64,000 nt of DNA from an uncultured Lachnospiraceae bacterium (GTDB lineage Bacteria; Bacillota; Clostridia; Lachnospirales; Lachnospiraceae). A program made the position numbers and the translations under genes. Of this stretch, positions 44,603-53,739 are shown in pieces (positions within the stretch are counted from its first letter, which is position 1; each line of letters starts with the position of its first letter). The notes beneath the pieces were generated by a model. The model searched no databases and had not been told where the DNA came from. It saw only the letters and a list, made by a program, of their open reading frames with translations. The stretch spans positions 1 through 64,000 of the forward strand of contig CAJOFQ010000005.1 in assembly GCA_905233955.1 (NCBI GenBank). The letters run 5' to 3'.

Positions 44603-44875
44603 ATGACAGAAGAATTCAAAAATGCCCTCTCCAGTTTTACATTTGACGCTGCATGCGGCAGAGGTATACGGCATCTTGCTGAGAATGGTTATTCAGCAGA
44701 ACAGATTCAAGCTTTACTAGATTATCCTGTTTCCATAGATCGTATCAGACAGGAGATGAAAAGATTATCCGATGAAAAAAAGGACATCGAATCTGGCAAA
44801 ATAGAGGATTATAGAATTATCAAAGAGACCGGAAAATATGGCAGGACTACATTCCGGAGGGTACCAAGAGAGTAA
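44603..44875 (+). CDS. Hypothetical protein upstream of leuCD
   Basis: A 90-residue protein with FKNALSSFTFDAACGRGIRH, then a predicted helix-turn-helix-like stretch (GYSAEQIQALLDYPVSIDRI) and a charged tail. I do not recognise a characterised family. No good ribosome site precedes the ATG, and it starts just after a terminator T-run, so its expression is uncertain; a GTG or later start is not obviously better. It lies 24 bp before leuC and may belong to that transcript. A regulator of the operon is possible, but nothing shows it. Confidence 0.55.
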   Translation: MTEEFKNALSSFTFDAACGRGIRHLAENGYSAEQIQALLDYPVSIDRIRQEMKRLSDEKKDIESGKIEDYRIIKETGKYGRTTFRRVPRE

Positions 44876-44899
44876 ACCATTTGTAGGAGGAAATCGGTC

Positions 44900-46159
44900 A
44901 TGGGAATGACAATGACACAGAAAATATTAGCAGCTCATGCCGGCCTTGATTCTGTTGAGGCTGGACAGTTGATAGAAGCCGATCTGGATCTTGTGCTCGG
45001 AAATGATATTACCTCACCGGTAGCTATACATGAAATGGATAAGATGCATGTGGATGGCGTGTTTGATAAGGACAAGATTGCCCTTGTAATGGATCATTTT
45101 GTTCCTAATAAGGATATAAAATCTGCCCAGCACACCAAAGAAGTGAGGGATTTTGCGTGCAAGCATTGTATCAGCCATTATTATGATGTCGGTCAGATGG
45201 GGATAGAGCATGCTTTGCTTCCGGAAAAGGGACTTACAGTAGCAGGTGATGTTGTAATAGGAGCAGATTCCCATACCTGTACATATGGAGCGCTGGGAGC
45301 ATTTTCAACCGGCGTGGGCTCTACTGATATGGCTGCGGGAATGGCCACCGGTAAAGCATGGTTCAAGGTTCCCTCTGCAATCAGATTTGAGCTTACAGGA
45401 AAGCCCTCAGAATATGTAAGCGGCAAGGATGTTATTCTTCATATTATTGGAATGATAGGTGTCGACGGGGCATTGTATCAGTCTATGGAGTTTACAGGTG
45501 ATGGTATTAAGAATCTGTCAATGGACGATCGTTTTACCATAGCTAATATGGCAATCGAAGCAGGAGGAAAGAATGGCATTTTCCCTGTTGATGATGCTGC
45601 GATAGAGTACATGAAGGAACACTCCAATCGCGAATACAAGGTATATGCACCGGATGAGGATGCAGAATATACTGCTACATATACAATTGATCTGTCACAG
45701 CTTGAACCAACAGTTGCTTTTCCGCATCTTCCGGAAAACACGAAAAAAATCAGTGAGATCGAAGATATTAAGATAGATCAGGTGGTAATCGGTTCATGTA
45801 CCAACGGGCGGATATCAGATCTTGCGGTGGCTGCAAAGATTTTAAATGGCAAAAAGGTTAAGGAAGGGCTCAGAGTTATTGTTATTCCTGCAACTCAGGC
45901 GGTTTATCTTGAGGCAATGGAAAAGGGATATATAAGAACCTTTATTGAAGCCGGAGCTATTGTTTCCACACCGACATGCGGACCGTGCCTGGGAGGATAT
46001 ATGGGAATTCTGGCAGAAGGCGAGAGATGTGTTTCGACTACCAACAGGAATTTTGTGGGACGCATGGGTCATGTAGATTCAGAGATTTATCTTGCAAGCC
46101 CTGCGGTAGCTGCTGCAAGTGCGATCACAGGCAGGATTACCGATCCTGATTCTATTTAA
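44900..46159 (+). CDS. leuC: 3-Isopropylmalate dehydratase large subunit
   Basis: Aconitase-family [4Fe-4S] enzyme of leucine synthesis, isomerising 2- to 3-isopropylmalate together with LeuD. The cluster cysteines are in VIGSCTNGR and [31 protein letters not shown] is the family loop. At 419 residues it is the short LeuC/HacA type seen in clostridia and archaea rather than the 465-residue E. coli type. AGGAGG precedes the start. leuD follows after 98 bp. leuA and leuB are outside the window. Confidence 0.95.
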   Translation: MGMTMTQKILAAHAGLDSVEAGQLIEADLDLVLGNDITSPVAIHEMDKMHVDGVFDKDKIALVMDHFVPNKDIKSAQHTKEVRDFACKHCISHYYDVGQMGIEHALLPEKGLTVAGDVVIGADSHTCTYGALGAFSTGVGSTDMAAGMATGKAWFKVPSAIRFELTGKPSEYVSGKDVILHIIGMIGVDGALYQSMEFTGDGIKNLSMDDRFTIANMAIEAGGKNGIFPVDDAAIEYMKEHSNREYKVYAPDEDAEYTATYTIDLSQLEPTVAFPHLPENTKKISEIEDIKIDQVVIGSCTNGRISDLAVAAKILNGKKVKEGLRVIVIPATQAVYLEAMEKGYIRTFIEAGAIVSTPTCGPCLGGYMGILAEGERCVSTTNRNFVGRMGHVDSEIYLASPAVAAASAITGRITDPDSI

Positions 46160-46257
46160 TGATTCTGGAATTAAAAGGTTCAAAGACTATTGCGCATGAA
46201 ACTCTTAAATTGGCGTTTCCATAAAACATATGATCATATATAAGGAGATTTACATTT

Positions 46258-46752
46258 ATGAAAGAGGCACATGGTATTGTACATAAATACGGCGATAATG
46301 TGGATACAGATGTTATAATCCCTGCCAGATATCTTAATTCATCCGATCCTAAGGAGTTAGCAGCTCATTGTATGGAGGATATTGACAAAGAATTTGTTAA
46401 TAATGTTAATGAAGGTGACTTGATAGTAGCTACAAAGAATTTTGGATGCGGTTCATCCAGAGAGCATGCGCCCATTGCAATTAAGGCAAGCGGCGTGTCA
46501 TGTGTGATTGCCGAGACCTTTGCCAGGATTTTTTATCGTAATGCAATAAATATTGGTTTGCCTATAATAGAATGCAAGGAAGCATCTGAGAAAATATCCG
46601 ATAAGGACGAGATCAGCGTGGATTTTGACACAGGTATAATCAAGAATCTGACCACTGGTGAATCATATCAGGGACAGGCATTTCCGGCATTCATGCAGAA
46701 GATTATTGATTCAGAAGGACTTGTAAATTACATTAATTCTCAGTCAGAATAA
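46258..46752 (+). CDS. leuD: 3-Isopropylmalate dehydratase small subunit
   Basis: Partner of LeuC, contributing the substrate-selecting swivel domain. [20 protein letters not shown] is the conserved N terminus, and [20 protein letters not shown] holds the substrate-binding Ser-Arg. [12 protein letters not shown] is also typical. 164 residues, the short form that fits the short LeuC. AAGGAG precedes the ATG. The relaxed aconitase subclass also includes homoaconitase, but the ilv/leu setting favours leucine synthesis. Confidence 0.95.
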   Translation: MKEAHGIVHKYGDNVDTDVIIPARYLNSSDPKELAAHCMEDIDKEFVNNVNEGDLIVATKNFGCGSSREHAPIAIKASGVSCVIAETFARIFYRNAINIGLPIIECKEASEKISDKDEISVDFDTGIIKNLTTGESYQGQAFPAFMQKIIDSEGLVNYINSQSE

Positions 46753-46775
46753 GTCTGAATAACTGAAATTTTTCC

Positions 46776-46804
46776 TTGCATAGCTTAATTTTCTGTGGTA
46801 TAGT
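46776..46804 (+). promoter_or_regulatory. Promoter of rpmE
   Basis: TTGCAT, 17-bp spacer, TATAGT, 32 bp before the rpmE start. Confidence 0.75.
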
Positions 46805-46836
46805 ATATTAGCTTTTTGACTTGGGAGGTGAGATTT

Positions 46837-47040
46837 ATGAGACAAGGAATTCATCCGGATTATTATCAGGCGACTGTGACCTGTAACTGTGGCAATACAT
46901 TTGTGACCGGTTCTACTAAGGAAAGCATCCATGTGGAGATTTGCTCTAAGTGCCATCCATTCTATACCGGACAGCAGAAGCAGGCTCAGGCCAGAGGAAG
47001 GATTGACAAGTTCAATCGTAAGTACGGTATCACACAGTAG
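46837..47040 (+). CDS. rpmE: Ribosomal protein L31 (zinc-binding type)
   Basis: Small 50S subunit protein of 67 residues. [20 protein letters not shown] and [14 protein letters not shown] are diagnostic. The cysteines Cys-x-Cys and Cys-x-x-Cys form the zinc site of the C+ type. ATG 46837 follows GGGAGGTGA. It has its own promoter and terminator. Confidence 0.97.
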   Translation: MRQGIHPDYYQATVTCNCGNTFVTGSTKESIHVEICSKCHPFYTGQQKQAQARGRIDKFNRKYGITQ

Positions 47041-47060
47041 CCGATATTTCTTGGTATATG

Positions 47061-47102
47061 AGATCACAGGGGTGGGTTTTTACTCGCTTCTGTGGTCTTT
47101 TT
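47061..47102 (+). terminator. Terminator of rpmE
   Basis: AGATCACAG pairs with CTGTGGTCT (one wobble) around a 20-nt loop, followed by T5. Confidence 0.85.
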
Positions 47103-47117
47103 ATATAGGAAACACCT

Positions 47118-47954
47118 ATGACTTATCGAGAACTTTTAAAATATGGCATCAAAGAGCTGGATGAAGCAGGGGTTCCCAATCCGGATGTGGATGCCTGGGA
47201 GCTTATGGAAAAAGCTTGTAGTATAGATCGTAAGGATTATCTTATGGCAGCTTTTGACGCACCCTTACAAGAGCAGATCGAATCATATGAGAAGCTTATA
47301 GCAATCAGGAAGACCAGAAAGCCTCTCCAGCAGATATTGGGGAATGCGGGCTTTATGGGGCTTACCTTTGAAGTGAATGAGCATGTTCTTTCTCCGAGGC
47401 AGGATACGGAGCTTTTGGTGGAGGAAGCCCTAAAACGCCTTAGCCCCGGGATGTCAGTTCTGGATCTTTGCACAGGGAGCGGATGCGTCCTGGTTTCTAT
47501 AATGCGGATGTGCAGGGATTTGAAGGGTATGGGTGTAGATATATCAGCCGAAGCATTGGAAGTGGCGAAACGAAATGCAAGAAAGCATTTGATCCACCCC
47601 AGGCTAAAACAGGGTGACCTGTTTGAACCGGTGTTAGGTGAACAATTTGATATGATAGTTTCAAATCCGCCGTATATTCCTACCAATATCATTGACGGGC
47701 TGATGCCCGAGGTGAGTGTATATGAACCCAGAAGGGCTTTGGACGGAGGCGGTGACGGGCTGGATTTTTACAGGCGTATAGCATCAGAGGCTCCAGAGCA
47801 TTTATTTGATGAAGGGTGGCTGTTGTTCGAAATAGGCGTGGATGAAAAGATATCAGTGGAAACACTGTTGTTTGAGCAGGGATTTTCAGATATCCACTGT
47901 TATAAGGACTACTCAGGCAATGACAGGGTAGTCGCAGGACAGTGGAAAGGATAG
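47118..47954 (+). CDS. prmC: Release factor glutamine N5-methyltransferase
   Basis: Methylates the glutamine of the GGQ motif in peptide release factors. The N-terminal helical domain (TYRELLKYGIKELDEAGVPN) is followed by a SAM-binding fold: PRQDTELLVEEAL, VLDLCTGSGCVLV, and the catalytic NPPY in MIVSNPPYIP. The length of 278 residues is normal. Its substrate RF1 is encoded 12 bp downstream, the usual pair. Confidence 0.95.
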   Translation: MTYRELLKYGIKELDEAGVPNPDVDAWELMEKACSIDRKDYLMAAFDAPLQEQIESYEKLIAIRKTRKPLQQILGNAGFMGLTFEVNEHVLSPRQDTELLVEEALKRLSPGMSVLDLCTGSGCVLVSIMRMCRDLKGMGVDISAEALEVAKRNARKHLIHPRLKQGDLFEPVLGEQFDMIVSNPPYIPTNIIDGLMPEVSVYEPRRALDGGGDGLDFYRRIASEAPEHLFDEGWLLFEIGVDEKISVETLLFEQGFSDIHCYKDYSGNDRVVAGQWKG

Positions 47955-47966
47955 GAGATAGAGATA

Positions 47967-49046
47967 ATGTTTGACAGGTTAGAGGATATTGTACTTCATT
48001 ATCAGGAGCTTATGAATATGTTGTCAGAGCCTGATGTTGCCAATGACAGCAAGCGCTTTGGCAAGCTTATGAAGGAGCAGAGTGATCTGCTTCCTATTGT
48101 TGAGGCTTATCAGAAATATAAGGAGGCACATAATAGCATAGACGATTCTCTTGAAATCCTGGATGAAGAATCTGATGAAGAAATGAGGGAAATGGCCAAG
48201 GAGGAGCTGGCCCAGGCTCGTCTGCAGGTGGAGGAACTTGAGGAGACACTTAAGATCCTGCTTTTGCCGAAGGACCCTAACGACGACAAGAATGTTGTAG
48301 TTGAGATCAGAGCCGGCGCCGGCGGAGAAGAAGCTGCACTTTTTGCTGCTGAGCTTTACAGAATGTATGTACATTATACAGAAAGCTGCGGATGGCGCGT
48401 TGAATTGATTGAATCCGAAGAGACAGGTATCGGTGGAATGAAAAAGGTCAATTTCATGGTTACGGGAAATGGAGCATACAGTGTATTAAAATATGAATCA
48501 GGTGTACACCGCGTACAGCGGGTTCCAGAGACTGAATCAGGAGGAAGGATTCATACATCTACAGTGACCGTAGCCGTAATGCCGGAGGCGGAAGAGGTAG
48601 ATATAGGCGAGATCAGCGAGAACGACTACAGGATAGATGTAATGCGTGCATCAGGAAACGGCGGACAATGTGTAAATACGACGGATTCGGCAGTGCGTTT
48701 GACATATTTTCCTGAGAACATTGTGATCTATTCCCAGACAGAGAAATCACAGCTACAAAATAAGAACAAAGCATTTGCACTGCTTCGTACCAAATTGTAT
48801 GACCTCAAGCTTCAGAGACAACAGGAAAAGGCTTCAGAAGAGAGGCTGTCACAGATAGGTACGGGAGACCGCTCTGAGAAAATCAGGACATATAATTTTC
48901 CCCAAGGCAGAGTAACTGACCACAGGATTAATCTGACTTTGTACAAGTTGGAAAAGGTTATGGATGGAGATATTCAGGAAATTTTGGATGCACTTATCTC
49001 TGCAGATCAGGCAAAACGCCTGTCTGTTATGGATGAAGCCAGTTGA
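47967..49046 (+). CDS. prfA: Peptide chain release factor 1
   Basis: Reads UAA and UAG and triggers peptide release. The GGQ motif is in [20 protein letters not shown], with the Gln that PrmC methylates. The stop-codon-recognition domain includes [40 protein letters not shown] is typical of RF1. 359 residues. AGGAGATAG precedes the ATG. It is cotranscribed with prmC and followed by an MscS gene 17 bp later. Confidence 0.97.
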   Translation: MFDRLEDIVLHYQELMNMLSEPDVANDSKRFGKLMKEQSDLLPIVEAYQKYKEAHNSIDDSLEILDEESDEEMREMAKEELAQARLQVEELEETLKILLLPKDPNDDKNVVVEIRAGAGGEEAALFAAELYRMYVHYTESCGWRVELIESEETGIGGMKKVNFMVTGNGAYSVLKYESGVHRVQRVPETESGGRIHTSTVTVAVMPEAEEVDIGEISENDYRIDVMRASGNGGQCVNTTDSAVRLTYFPENIVIYSQTEKSQLQNKNKAFALLRTKLYDLKLQRQQEKASEERLSQIGTGDRSEKIRTYNFPQGRVTDHRINLTLYKLEKVMDGDIQEILDALISADQAKRLSVMDEAS

Positions 49047-49063
49047 GAAAAGGAAATTGTTCA

Positions 49064-50539
49064 ATGAGTTTTTTTCATAATATCAATAAATTTTTTGCTC
49101 AATATAATAATGCATTAAACGGTAAATATGGAGGGATAGGTTACCTGATTTCCATTGTTCCTGTAGCATTGATATCAATAATAATTTTATGGATTCTGAC
49201 TAATAAGCTGTTTGGCAGCAAAGTGGTACAGAACCGCAAGATCCATTTGGTATTTTTCAGGCGGATTTTCAAGATGCTTGCTGTATTTTCAATATTGCTG
49301 CTGATTCTTTTGACATATGACGGATTTCCAAGACTGACGAGATTTTTGGGAGGCGCCACCCTTGTTTTTGGAGGTGTAGTAGGTGTCGCGGCACAGGATG
49401 TATTAAAGGATATCATTGCAGGGCTTATGCTCAGTATTTATCAGCCCTTTGATATTGGAGACAGGTTATTTTTATCCGATATTCCAAAGGCAGTTATCGT
49501 AGAAGATCTGACCATGAGGCATGTGGTCTTAAGGGCAATGGATGGTATGAGATTCATCGTTCCTAACAGCGAGATGAATAACTTTATCATTCAAAATACC
49601 AGCTATAGGCAGGATCCAAGGGCGACTTATCTGACCGTTCCCGTGGGATATGATTCGGATTTGAGACTTGCAATTGATCTTATGAGAAAAGCTGCCAGGA
49701 ACTGTCCGTATACCTGTCCCGGCAATAAAAATAATGTAGATCTTGACGGATATGGAGATGTTTATTTTTCAGCTATCCAGGAAAGTGCATACATTTTTAA
49801 TATGACTATATGGTCAGAGCCTGATACGGATAACGATCTGGCGGTCAGTGAGGTATACCATGCCATTGTAAGCTCTTTTAATGAGAATGGTATAGAAATA
49901 CCTTATAATTATGTCAATGTTGTTGATGGCTACTCAACCGGGAATGAACAGTCGAGTTACGATGACAGCCCTAAAGCTGATGGCAAGCATAAACAAAACA
50001 AACGGCTTGGACTACGCAATTTAAAAATAAGAACTGACAGGCTCACACTAAGCCAATATGATGGCTATATTGAACAGCTAAAGGCAGTGAATAAAAAGGC
50101 TGTGCGCTTCGTGGGCTACCATCAATTCGAGGCATCCGATGCAAATATCATATACATTCTCAGTGAAGAGCTGATGAATTTTGCACACATGGTACTGGGC
50201 GAATTGAGCGGAAGCTTCTGGCTTGAGGGAACGGAGAAAAAGGTTCAGATTCATTTAAAGGAAAGGGTCTCTGTCAATATAGACGCCAGAGATGTCTTTA
50301 TGGATCTGTCGTCAAGTGATAAAAACGAAGCTGATATGGGGCTTATAGACCGGATTCGTTACGAGATTTCACTGTACTCCAAAGACAGAGAACAAGATGT
50401 GTCCTTTAGTCTGGATGATATGGGCAACAAAGACGAGCTGGAAAAGACAATTATAACAAAGCTGTCAGATGATGTGAGAGTGTCAATGACGGAGGATGCT
50501 GTACATATTAACATAATCTGGAGGAAAAAATCCAAATAG
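49064..50539 (+). CDS. MscS-family mechanosensitive channel with a long C-terminal extension
   Basis: 491 residues. Three membrane helices lie near 25-45, 65-85 and 95-125. The pore helix and following beta domain read FGGVVGVAAQDVLKDIIAGL, then SIYQPFDIGDRLFLSDIPKA and VPNSEMNNFIIQNTSY, typical of MscS. The MscS fold ends near residue 290; about 200 more residues follow, with a Ser/Lys-rich linker (SSYDDSPKADGKHKQNKRLG) and a soluble domain I do not recognise. Channels of this family release solutes on osmotic downshock. ATG 49064 follows AAAGGAAA. Confidence 0.92.
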   Translation: MSFFHNINKFFAQYNNALNGKYGGIGYLISIVPVALISIIILWILTNKLFGSKVVQNRKIHLVFFRRIFKMLAVFSILLLILLTYDGFPRLTRFLGGATLVFGGVVGVAAQDVLKDIIAGLMLSIYQPFDIGDRLFLSDIPKAVIVEDLTMRHVVLRAMDGMRFIVPNSEMNNFIIQNTSYRQDPRATYLTVPVGYDSDLRLAIDLMRKAARNCPYTCPGNKNNVDLDGYGDVYFSAIQESAYIFNMTIWSEPDTDNDLAVSEVYHAIVSSFNENGIEIPYNYVNVVDGYSTGNEQSSYDDSPKADGKHKQNKRLGLRNLKIRTDRLTLSQYDGYIEQLKAVNKKAVRFVGYHQFEASDANIIYILSEELMNFAHMVLGELSGSFWLEGTEKKVQIHLKERVSVNIDARDVFMDLSSSDKNEADMGLIDRIRYEISLYSKDREQDVSFSLDDMGNKDELEKTIITKLSDDVRVSMTEDAVHINIIWRKKSK

Positions 50540-50554
50540 CACAGGCTGCCGTTG

Positions 50555-50583
50555 TTGCGAAGATTAAAAAAAAATAGTATAAT
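50555..50583 (+). promoter_or_regulatory. Promoter of ilvE
   Basis: TTGCGA, 17-bp A-rich spacer, perfect TATAAT; 80 bp before the start codon. Confidence 0.75.
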
Positions 50584-50663
50584 CGTAAAGTTGAAATAAT
50601 TTGTACAAGCTGTTGCAGTTCCTGGTGTACTGGCAGCTTCAGGCTTCACAGGGAGGCAGATTT

Positions 50664-51731
50664 ATGGATATTCGTATTGAAAAGACAACCAATCCCAAGG
50701 AAAAACCGGATCAGAAGCATCTGGGATTCGGGAATTATTTCACTGATCACATGTTCGTCATGGATTGGTACAGGGATAAAGGCTGGACAGATGCCAGGAT
50801 CGTACCATATGCTCCGATTGCGCTGGATCCGGCAGGAGTTGTGCTTCACTATGCCCAGGAGACCTTTGAAGGTTTAAAAGCTTATCGTACAGAAGATGGA
50901 CATATTCAGTTGTTCCGTCCTGATATGAACGCAAAACGCATGCAGCGTTCCAATGAGAGGCTTTGTATGCCGACTATCCCTGTAGAGGATTTTGTGGAGG
51001 CTGTCAAGGCACTTGTAAAGGTTGAGCAGGATTGGGTACCAAGTGAACCGGACACATCTTTATACATCAGGCCTTTTGTTTTTTCAACTGAGGCTTCACT
51101 GGGTGTTCACATGGCTGATTCTTATTGCTTTATGATAATTCTGTCACCGGTAGGTGCATATTATCCTACAGGACTTGACCCGGTTAAGATAATGGTTGAA
51201 GATGAACTGGTACGCGCTGTAAAGGGCGGTACAGGCTTTACCAAGTGCGGCGGCAATTATGCAGGCAGCATTTTGGGGCAGGTCAAGGCCGAGGAAAAAG
51301 GATATACTCAAGTGTTATGGCTGGACGGTGAAGAGCGTAAATATGTTGAAGAAGTCGGTACCATGAACATAATGTTCAAGATTGCAGGTGAGATATATAC
51401 TGCTCCAATTGACAATGGAACAGTACTTGCAGGCGTTACCAGGGATTCCATGATCACCCTCTTGAGGGACTGGGGTTATACAGTTCATGAGGAAAAGCTC
51501 GCCATTGATGATCTTATGAAAGCAGGTCACGATAATACTCTTGAGGAGGTATTCGGCACTGGTACAGCAGCAGTTATATCTCCGGTTGGAGAGCTTCGTT
51601 ATAAGGATGATGTTGTAGTAATTAATGACAGCAAGACCGGTGAATTGACTCAAAAATTATATGATACTCTGACAGGCATTCAGTGGGGCAGGATCAAGGA
51701 TGATTATGGCTGGACCTGCGGATTGGACTGA
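50664..51731 (+). CDS. ilvE: Branched-chain amino acid aminotransferase
   Basis: PLP enzyme, fold type IV, that makes or breaks leucine, isoleucine and valine with glutamate/2-oxoglutarate. At 355 residues it is the longer type II (eukaryote/Bacillus-like) form. LHYAQETFEGLKAY, YIRPFVFSTEASLGV, GGTGFTKCGGNYAGS (with the PLP lysine) and YVEEVGTMNIMF are seen. ATG 50664 follows GGGAGG. It is monocistronic, apart from the ilvN-ilvC-leuCD block 4 kb upstream. Confidence 0.96.
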   Translation: MDIRIEKTTNPKEKPDQKHLGFGNYFTDHMFVMDWYRDKGWTDARIVPYAPIALDPAGVVLHYAQETFEGLKAYRTEDGHIQLFRPDMNAKRMQRSNERLCMPTIPVEDFVEAVKALVKVEQDWVPSEPDTSLYIRPFVFSTEASLGVHMADSYCFMIILSPVGAYYPTGLDPVKIMVEDELVRAVKGGTGFTKCGGNYAGSILGQVKAEEKGYTQVLWLDGEERKYVEEVGTMNIMFKIAGEIYTAPIDNGTVLAGVTRDSMITLLRDWGYTVHEEKLAIDDLMKAGHDNTLEEVFGTGTAAVISPVGELRYKDDVVVINDSKTGELTQKLYDTLTGIQWGRIKDDYGWTCGLD

Positions 51732-51742
51732 TATCGGGTCAT

Positions 51743-51770
51743 TTACTCAAGAATAAAAATATGTTATACT
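51743..51770 (+). promoter_or_regulatory. Possible promoter of the CheC-like gene
   Basis: TTACTC, 16 bp, TATACT. If used, the MITE-like element at 51802-51962 lies inside the 5' leader. Confidence 0.5.
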
Positions 51771-51801
51771 TTCACATGATCGTTTTTGATCTGTGGATTA
51801 T

Positions 51802-51962
51802 ATGATATCAGGGTCAAAAGGTCCAAATCATGCGTTAGCGCAATGATTTGAGACTTTGTGACCCGCCCAAACACGAATATCGTAGTGATTTTCTATAAAA
51901 ATCACGAGAGATATGAGTGTTTGAGCAGCACATTGGGCAAATACTTTTGACCCCAACATCAT
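51802..51962. repeat. 161-bp MITE-like element with GGGTCAAAAG termini and nested hairpins
   Basis: The ends are inverted copies: ATGATATCAGGGTCAAAAG (51802-51820) and CTTTTGACCC-CAAC-ATCAT (51944-51962), 19 positions with few mismatches. Inside are a 10-bp hairpin at 51825-51849 (AAATCATGCG / CGC-A-ATGATTT) and a long segmented hairpin at 51868-51923 (CAAACAC, ATATC and GTGATTTT pairing with AAAATCAC, GATAT and GTGTTTG). TTTGTGACCC at 51855-51864 repeats the right-end motif. There is no coding frame. The left-end sequence also occurs at 27133 and 59950. Confidence 0.8.
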
Positions 51963-51994
51963 TATATAGATGCTTTGAGGTTAAGGGGGATTTT

Positions 51995-52585
51995 ATGGCA
52001 GAATTGACACAGCAGCAGATAGATGTTTTAGGGGAAATTGGCAATATCAGCATGGGTAATGCTGCTACCACTTTGTCTATGATGCTTAATCAAAGAGTAG
52101 ATATTACAACGCCTCATGTGACTATCATAAATCGTAGCGAAGCACTGGATGACTATGAGAAGACTTGTATCTTTGTTCAGATTCACTACATTAAGGGACT
52201 TACAGGCAATAATGTTTTCATCCTGAAGGAGCCGGATGTGCTTTGTATGACTGATCTCATGATGGGCGGCAGCGGCACAAATGTCCAGGGGGAAGTTAAT
52301 GAGCTTCATTTGTCTGCAGCTTCTGAGGCTATGAATCAGATGATGGGAACATCCGCTACTTCTATGGCATCTATGTTAGGTGTTCCTGTTGATATCTCCA
52401 CTCCGGATATCAGCAGAATTGATGTAGAAAGCGTCAAGCTTTTCGAGAAGATGTTTGAAACAGAGCAGGAGAAGTTCGTCAAGGTAGCTTTTCGTCTGGA
52501 GATTGGAGAATTGATGGATTCCACCATGGTACAGCTGTACCCCGTTCGTTTTGCCGCTCAGATGTGTGAAAAGTTCCAGGGTTAA
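51995..52585 (+). CDS. cheC: CheC/FliY-type CheY-P phosphatase
   Basis: 196 residues with two copies of the CheC phosphatase motif. The first is LGEIGNISMGNAATTLSMML then QRVDITTP; the second AASEAMNQMMGTSATSMASM then VPVDISTP. Each has the Glu and Asn that act on phosphorylated CheY. The C-terminal LEIGELMDSTMVQLYPV resembles FliY before its FliN domain, which is absent. ATG 51995 follows AAGGGGGA. It stands alone; whether it works as CheC or as a shortened FliY is open. Confidence 0.87.
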   Translation: MAELTQQQIDVLGEIGNISMGNAATTLSMMLNQRVDITTPHVTIINRSEALDDYEKTCIFVQIHYIKGLTGNNVFILKEPDVLCMTDLMMGGSGTNVQGEVNELHLSAASEAMNQMMGTSATSMASMLGVPVDISTPDISRIDVESVKLFEKMFETEQEKFVKVAFRLEIGELMDSTMVQLYPVRFAAQMCEKFQG

Positions 52586-52654
52586 TCAGTAATTATAGTG
52601 ATATGAGGGTTTTTCACTGTATTGTTTCCGTCGATATATGTACGGGATACCTTG

Positions 52655-52682
52655 TGGGACGACATGGTTCGTCCCATTTTTT
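52655..52682 (+). terminator. Terminator after the CheC-like gene
   Basis: TGGGACGA pairs with TCGTCCCA over a 6-nt loop, then six T. Confidence 0.95.
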
Positions 52683-52720
52683 GCCGTAGGATCTACTCGT
52701 CAGATTAAGGGGGATAATGA

Positions 52721-53737
52721 TTGCTGATTCGCGAAACCATTGAGGAAATGGAACGAAATACATTAAGCAGTTATGCGACGCTTAGTGTCAACTCAAAAGG
52801 ACGCAAAAGAAAAGAACCTCAATGCGATATCAGACCGCTGTTTCAGCGTGATAGAGACAGAATATTACATTGCAAGGCATTCAGGCGTCTGAAGAACAAG
52901 ACACAGGTTTTTCTTGCTCCTTTTGGGGATCATTATCGTACCAGAATGTCTCATACTCTTGAGGTTTCACAAAACGCCAGAACCATTGCCAAGGCGCTTC
53001 GGTTGAATGAGGATCTTGTTGAGGCCATTGCCCTGGGTCATGATCTGGGACACACACCCTTTGGTCATGCAGGGGAGATGGTGTTAAATGAGCTTTCCCC
53101 TGAAGGCTTTGATCACAGCAGGCAGAGCGTGCGCATTGTTGAAAAAATAGAGAGAGATGGGGCAGGACTTAATCTTACCTGGGAGGTCTTAGATGGAATA
53201 CTTAACCATCAGACCAAATCCATGCCACACACTCCTGAGGGTCAGATTGTAAGGCTGGCGGATAAAATAGCGTATATTAATTCAGATATAGATGACGCTA
53301 TCAGAGCCAGGATTCTGACTGAGGAGGACATACCAAAAGACATCCGATCTGTACTTGGAGCTTCTGTCAGGCAGAGACTCGACAGATTGATTCACGATGT
53401 TGTAATTAACAGCATTGATTCGCCGGATATAAGGATGTCGGATGAGGTATCTGATGCAATGTTTCGGCTCAGGGAGTACCTGTTTCGCCATGTATACAGG
53501 AATCCTGAAGCAAAAAGCGAAGAAATAAAAGCCAAGCGAATGATCAAGATGCTGTATGGCTATTACATGGAGCATGAGGAAGCCCTTCCTGAAAAGTATC
53601 ATCGTATGATTCTGGAGGGGGACGAGAGCAGGGATCGTATTGTATGTGACTATATTTCAGGTATGACTGATACATATGCCACTGCCAGGTTTTCGGAAAT
53701 ATTTGTTCCAATGTCCTGGAAGGTAGAGGGATATTAG
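52721..53737 (+). CDS. dgt: dGTP triphosphohydrolase-like HD protein
   Basis: HD-superfamily dNTP triphosphohydrolase of 338 residues, which trims dNTP pools or unknown nucleotides. The metal site is visible in TRMSHTLEVSQNARTIAKAL, ALGHDLGHTPFGHAGE (HD) and VRLADKIAYINSDIDDA. FRRLKNKTQVF is also typical. The start is TTG 52721, 5 bp after a GGGGGAT site; an ATG 27 bp later is the alternative. It overlaps nothing but is only 2 bp from dnaG, the common dgt-dnaG-rpoD order of Clostridia. Confidence 0.92.
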   Translation: MLIRETIEEMERNTLSSYATLSVNSKGRKRKEPQCDIRPLFQRDRDRILHCKAFRRLKNKTQVFLAPFGDHYRTRMSHTLEVSQNARTIAKALRLNEDLVEAIALGHDLGHTPFGHAGEMVLNELSPEGFDHSRQSVRIVEKIERDGAGLNLTWEVLDGILNHQTKSMPHTPEGQIVRLADKIAYINSDIDDAIRARILTEEDIPKDIRSVLGASVRQRLDRLIHDVVINSIDSPDIRMSDEVSDAMFRLREYLFRHVYRNPEAKSEEIKAKRMIKMLYGYYMEHEEALPEKYHRMILEGDESRDRIVCDYISGMTDTYATARFSEIFVPMSWKVEGY

Positions 53738-53739
53738 TT

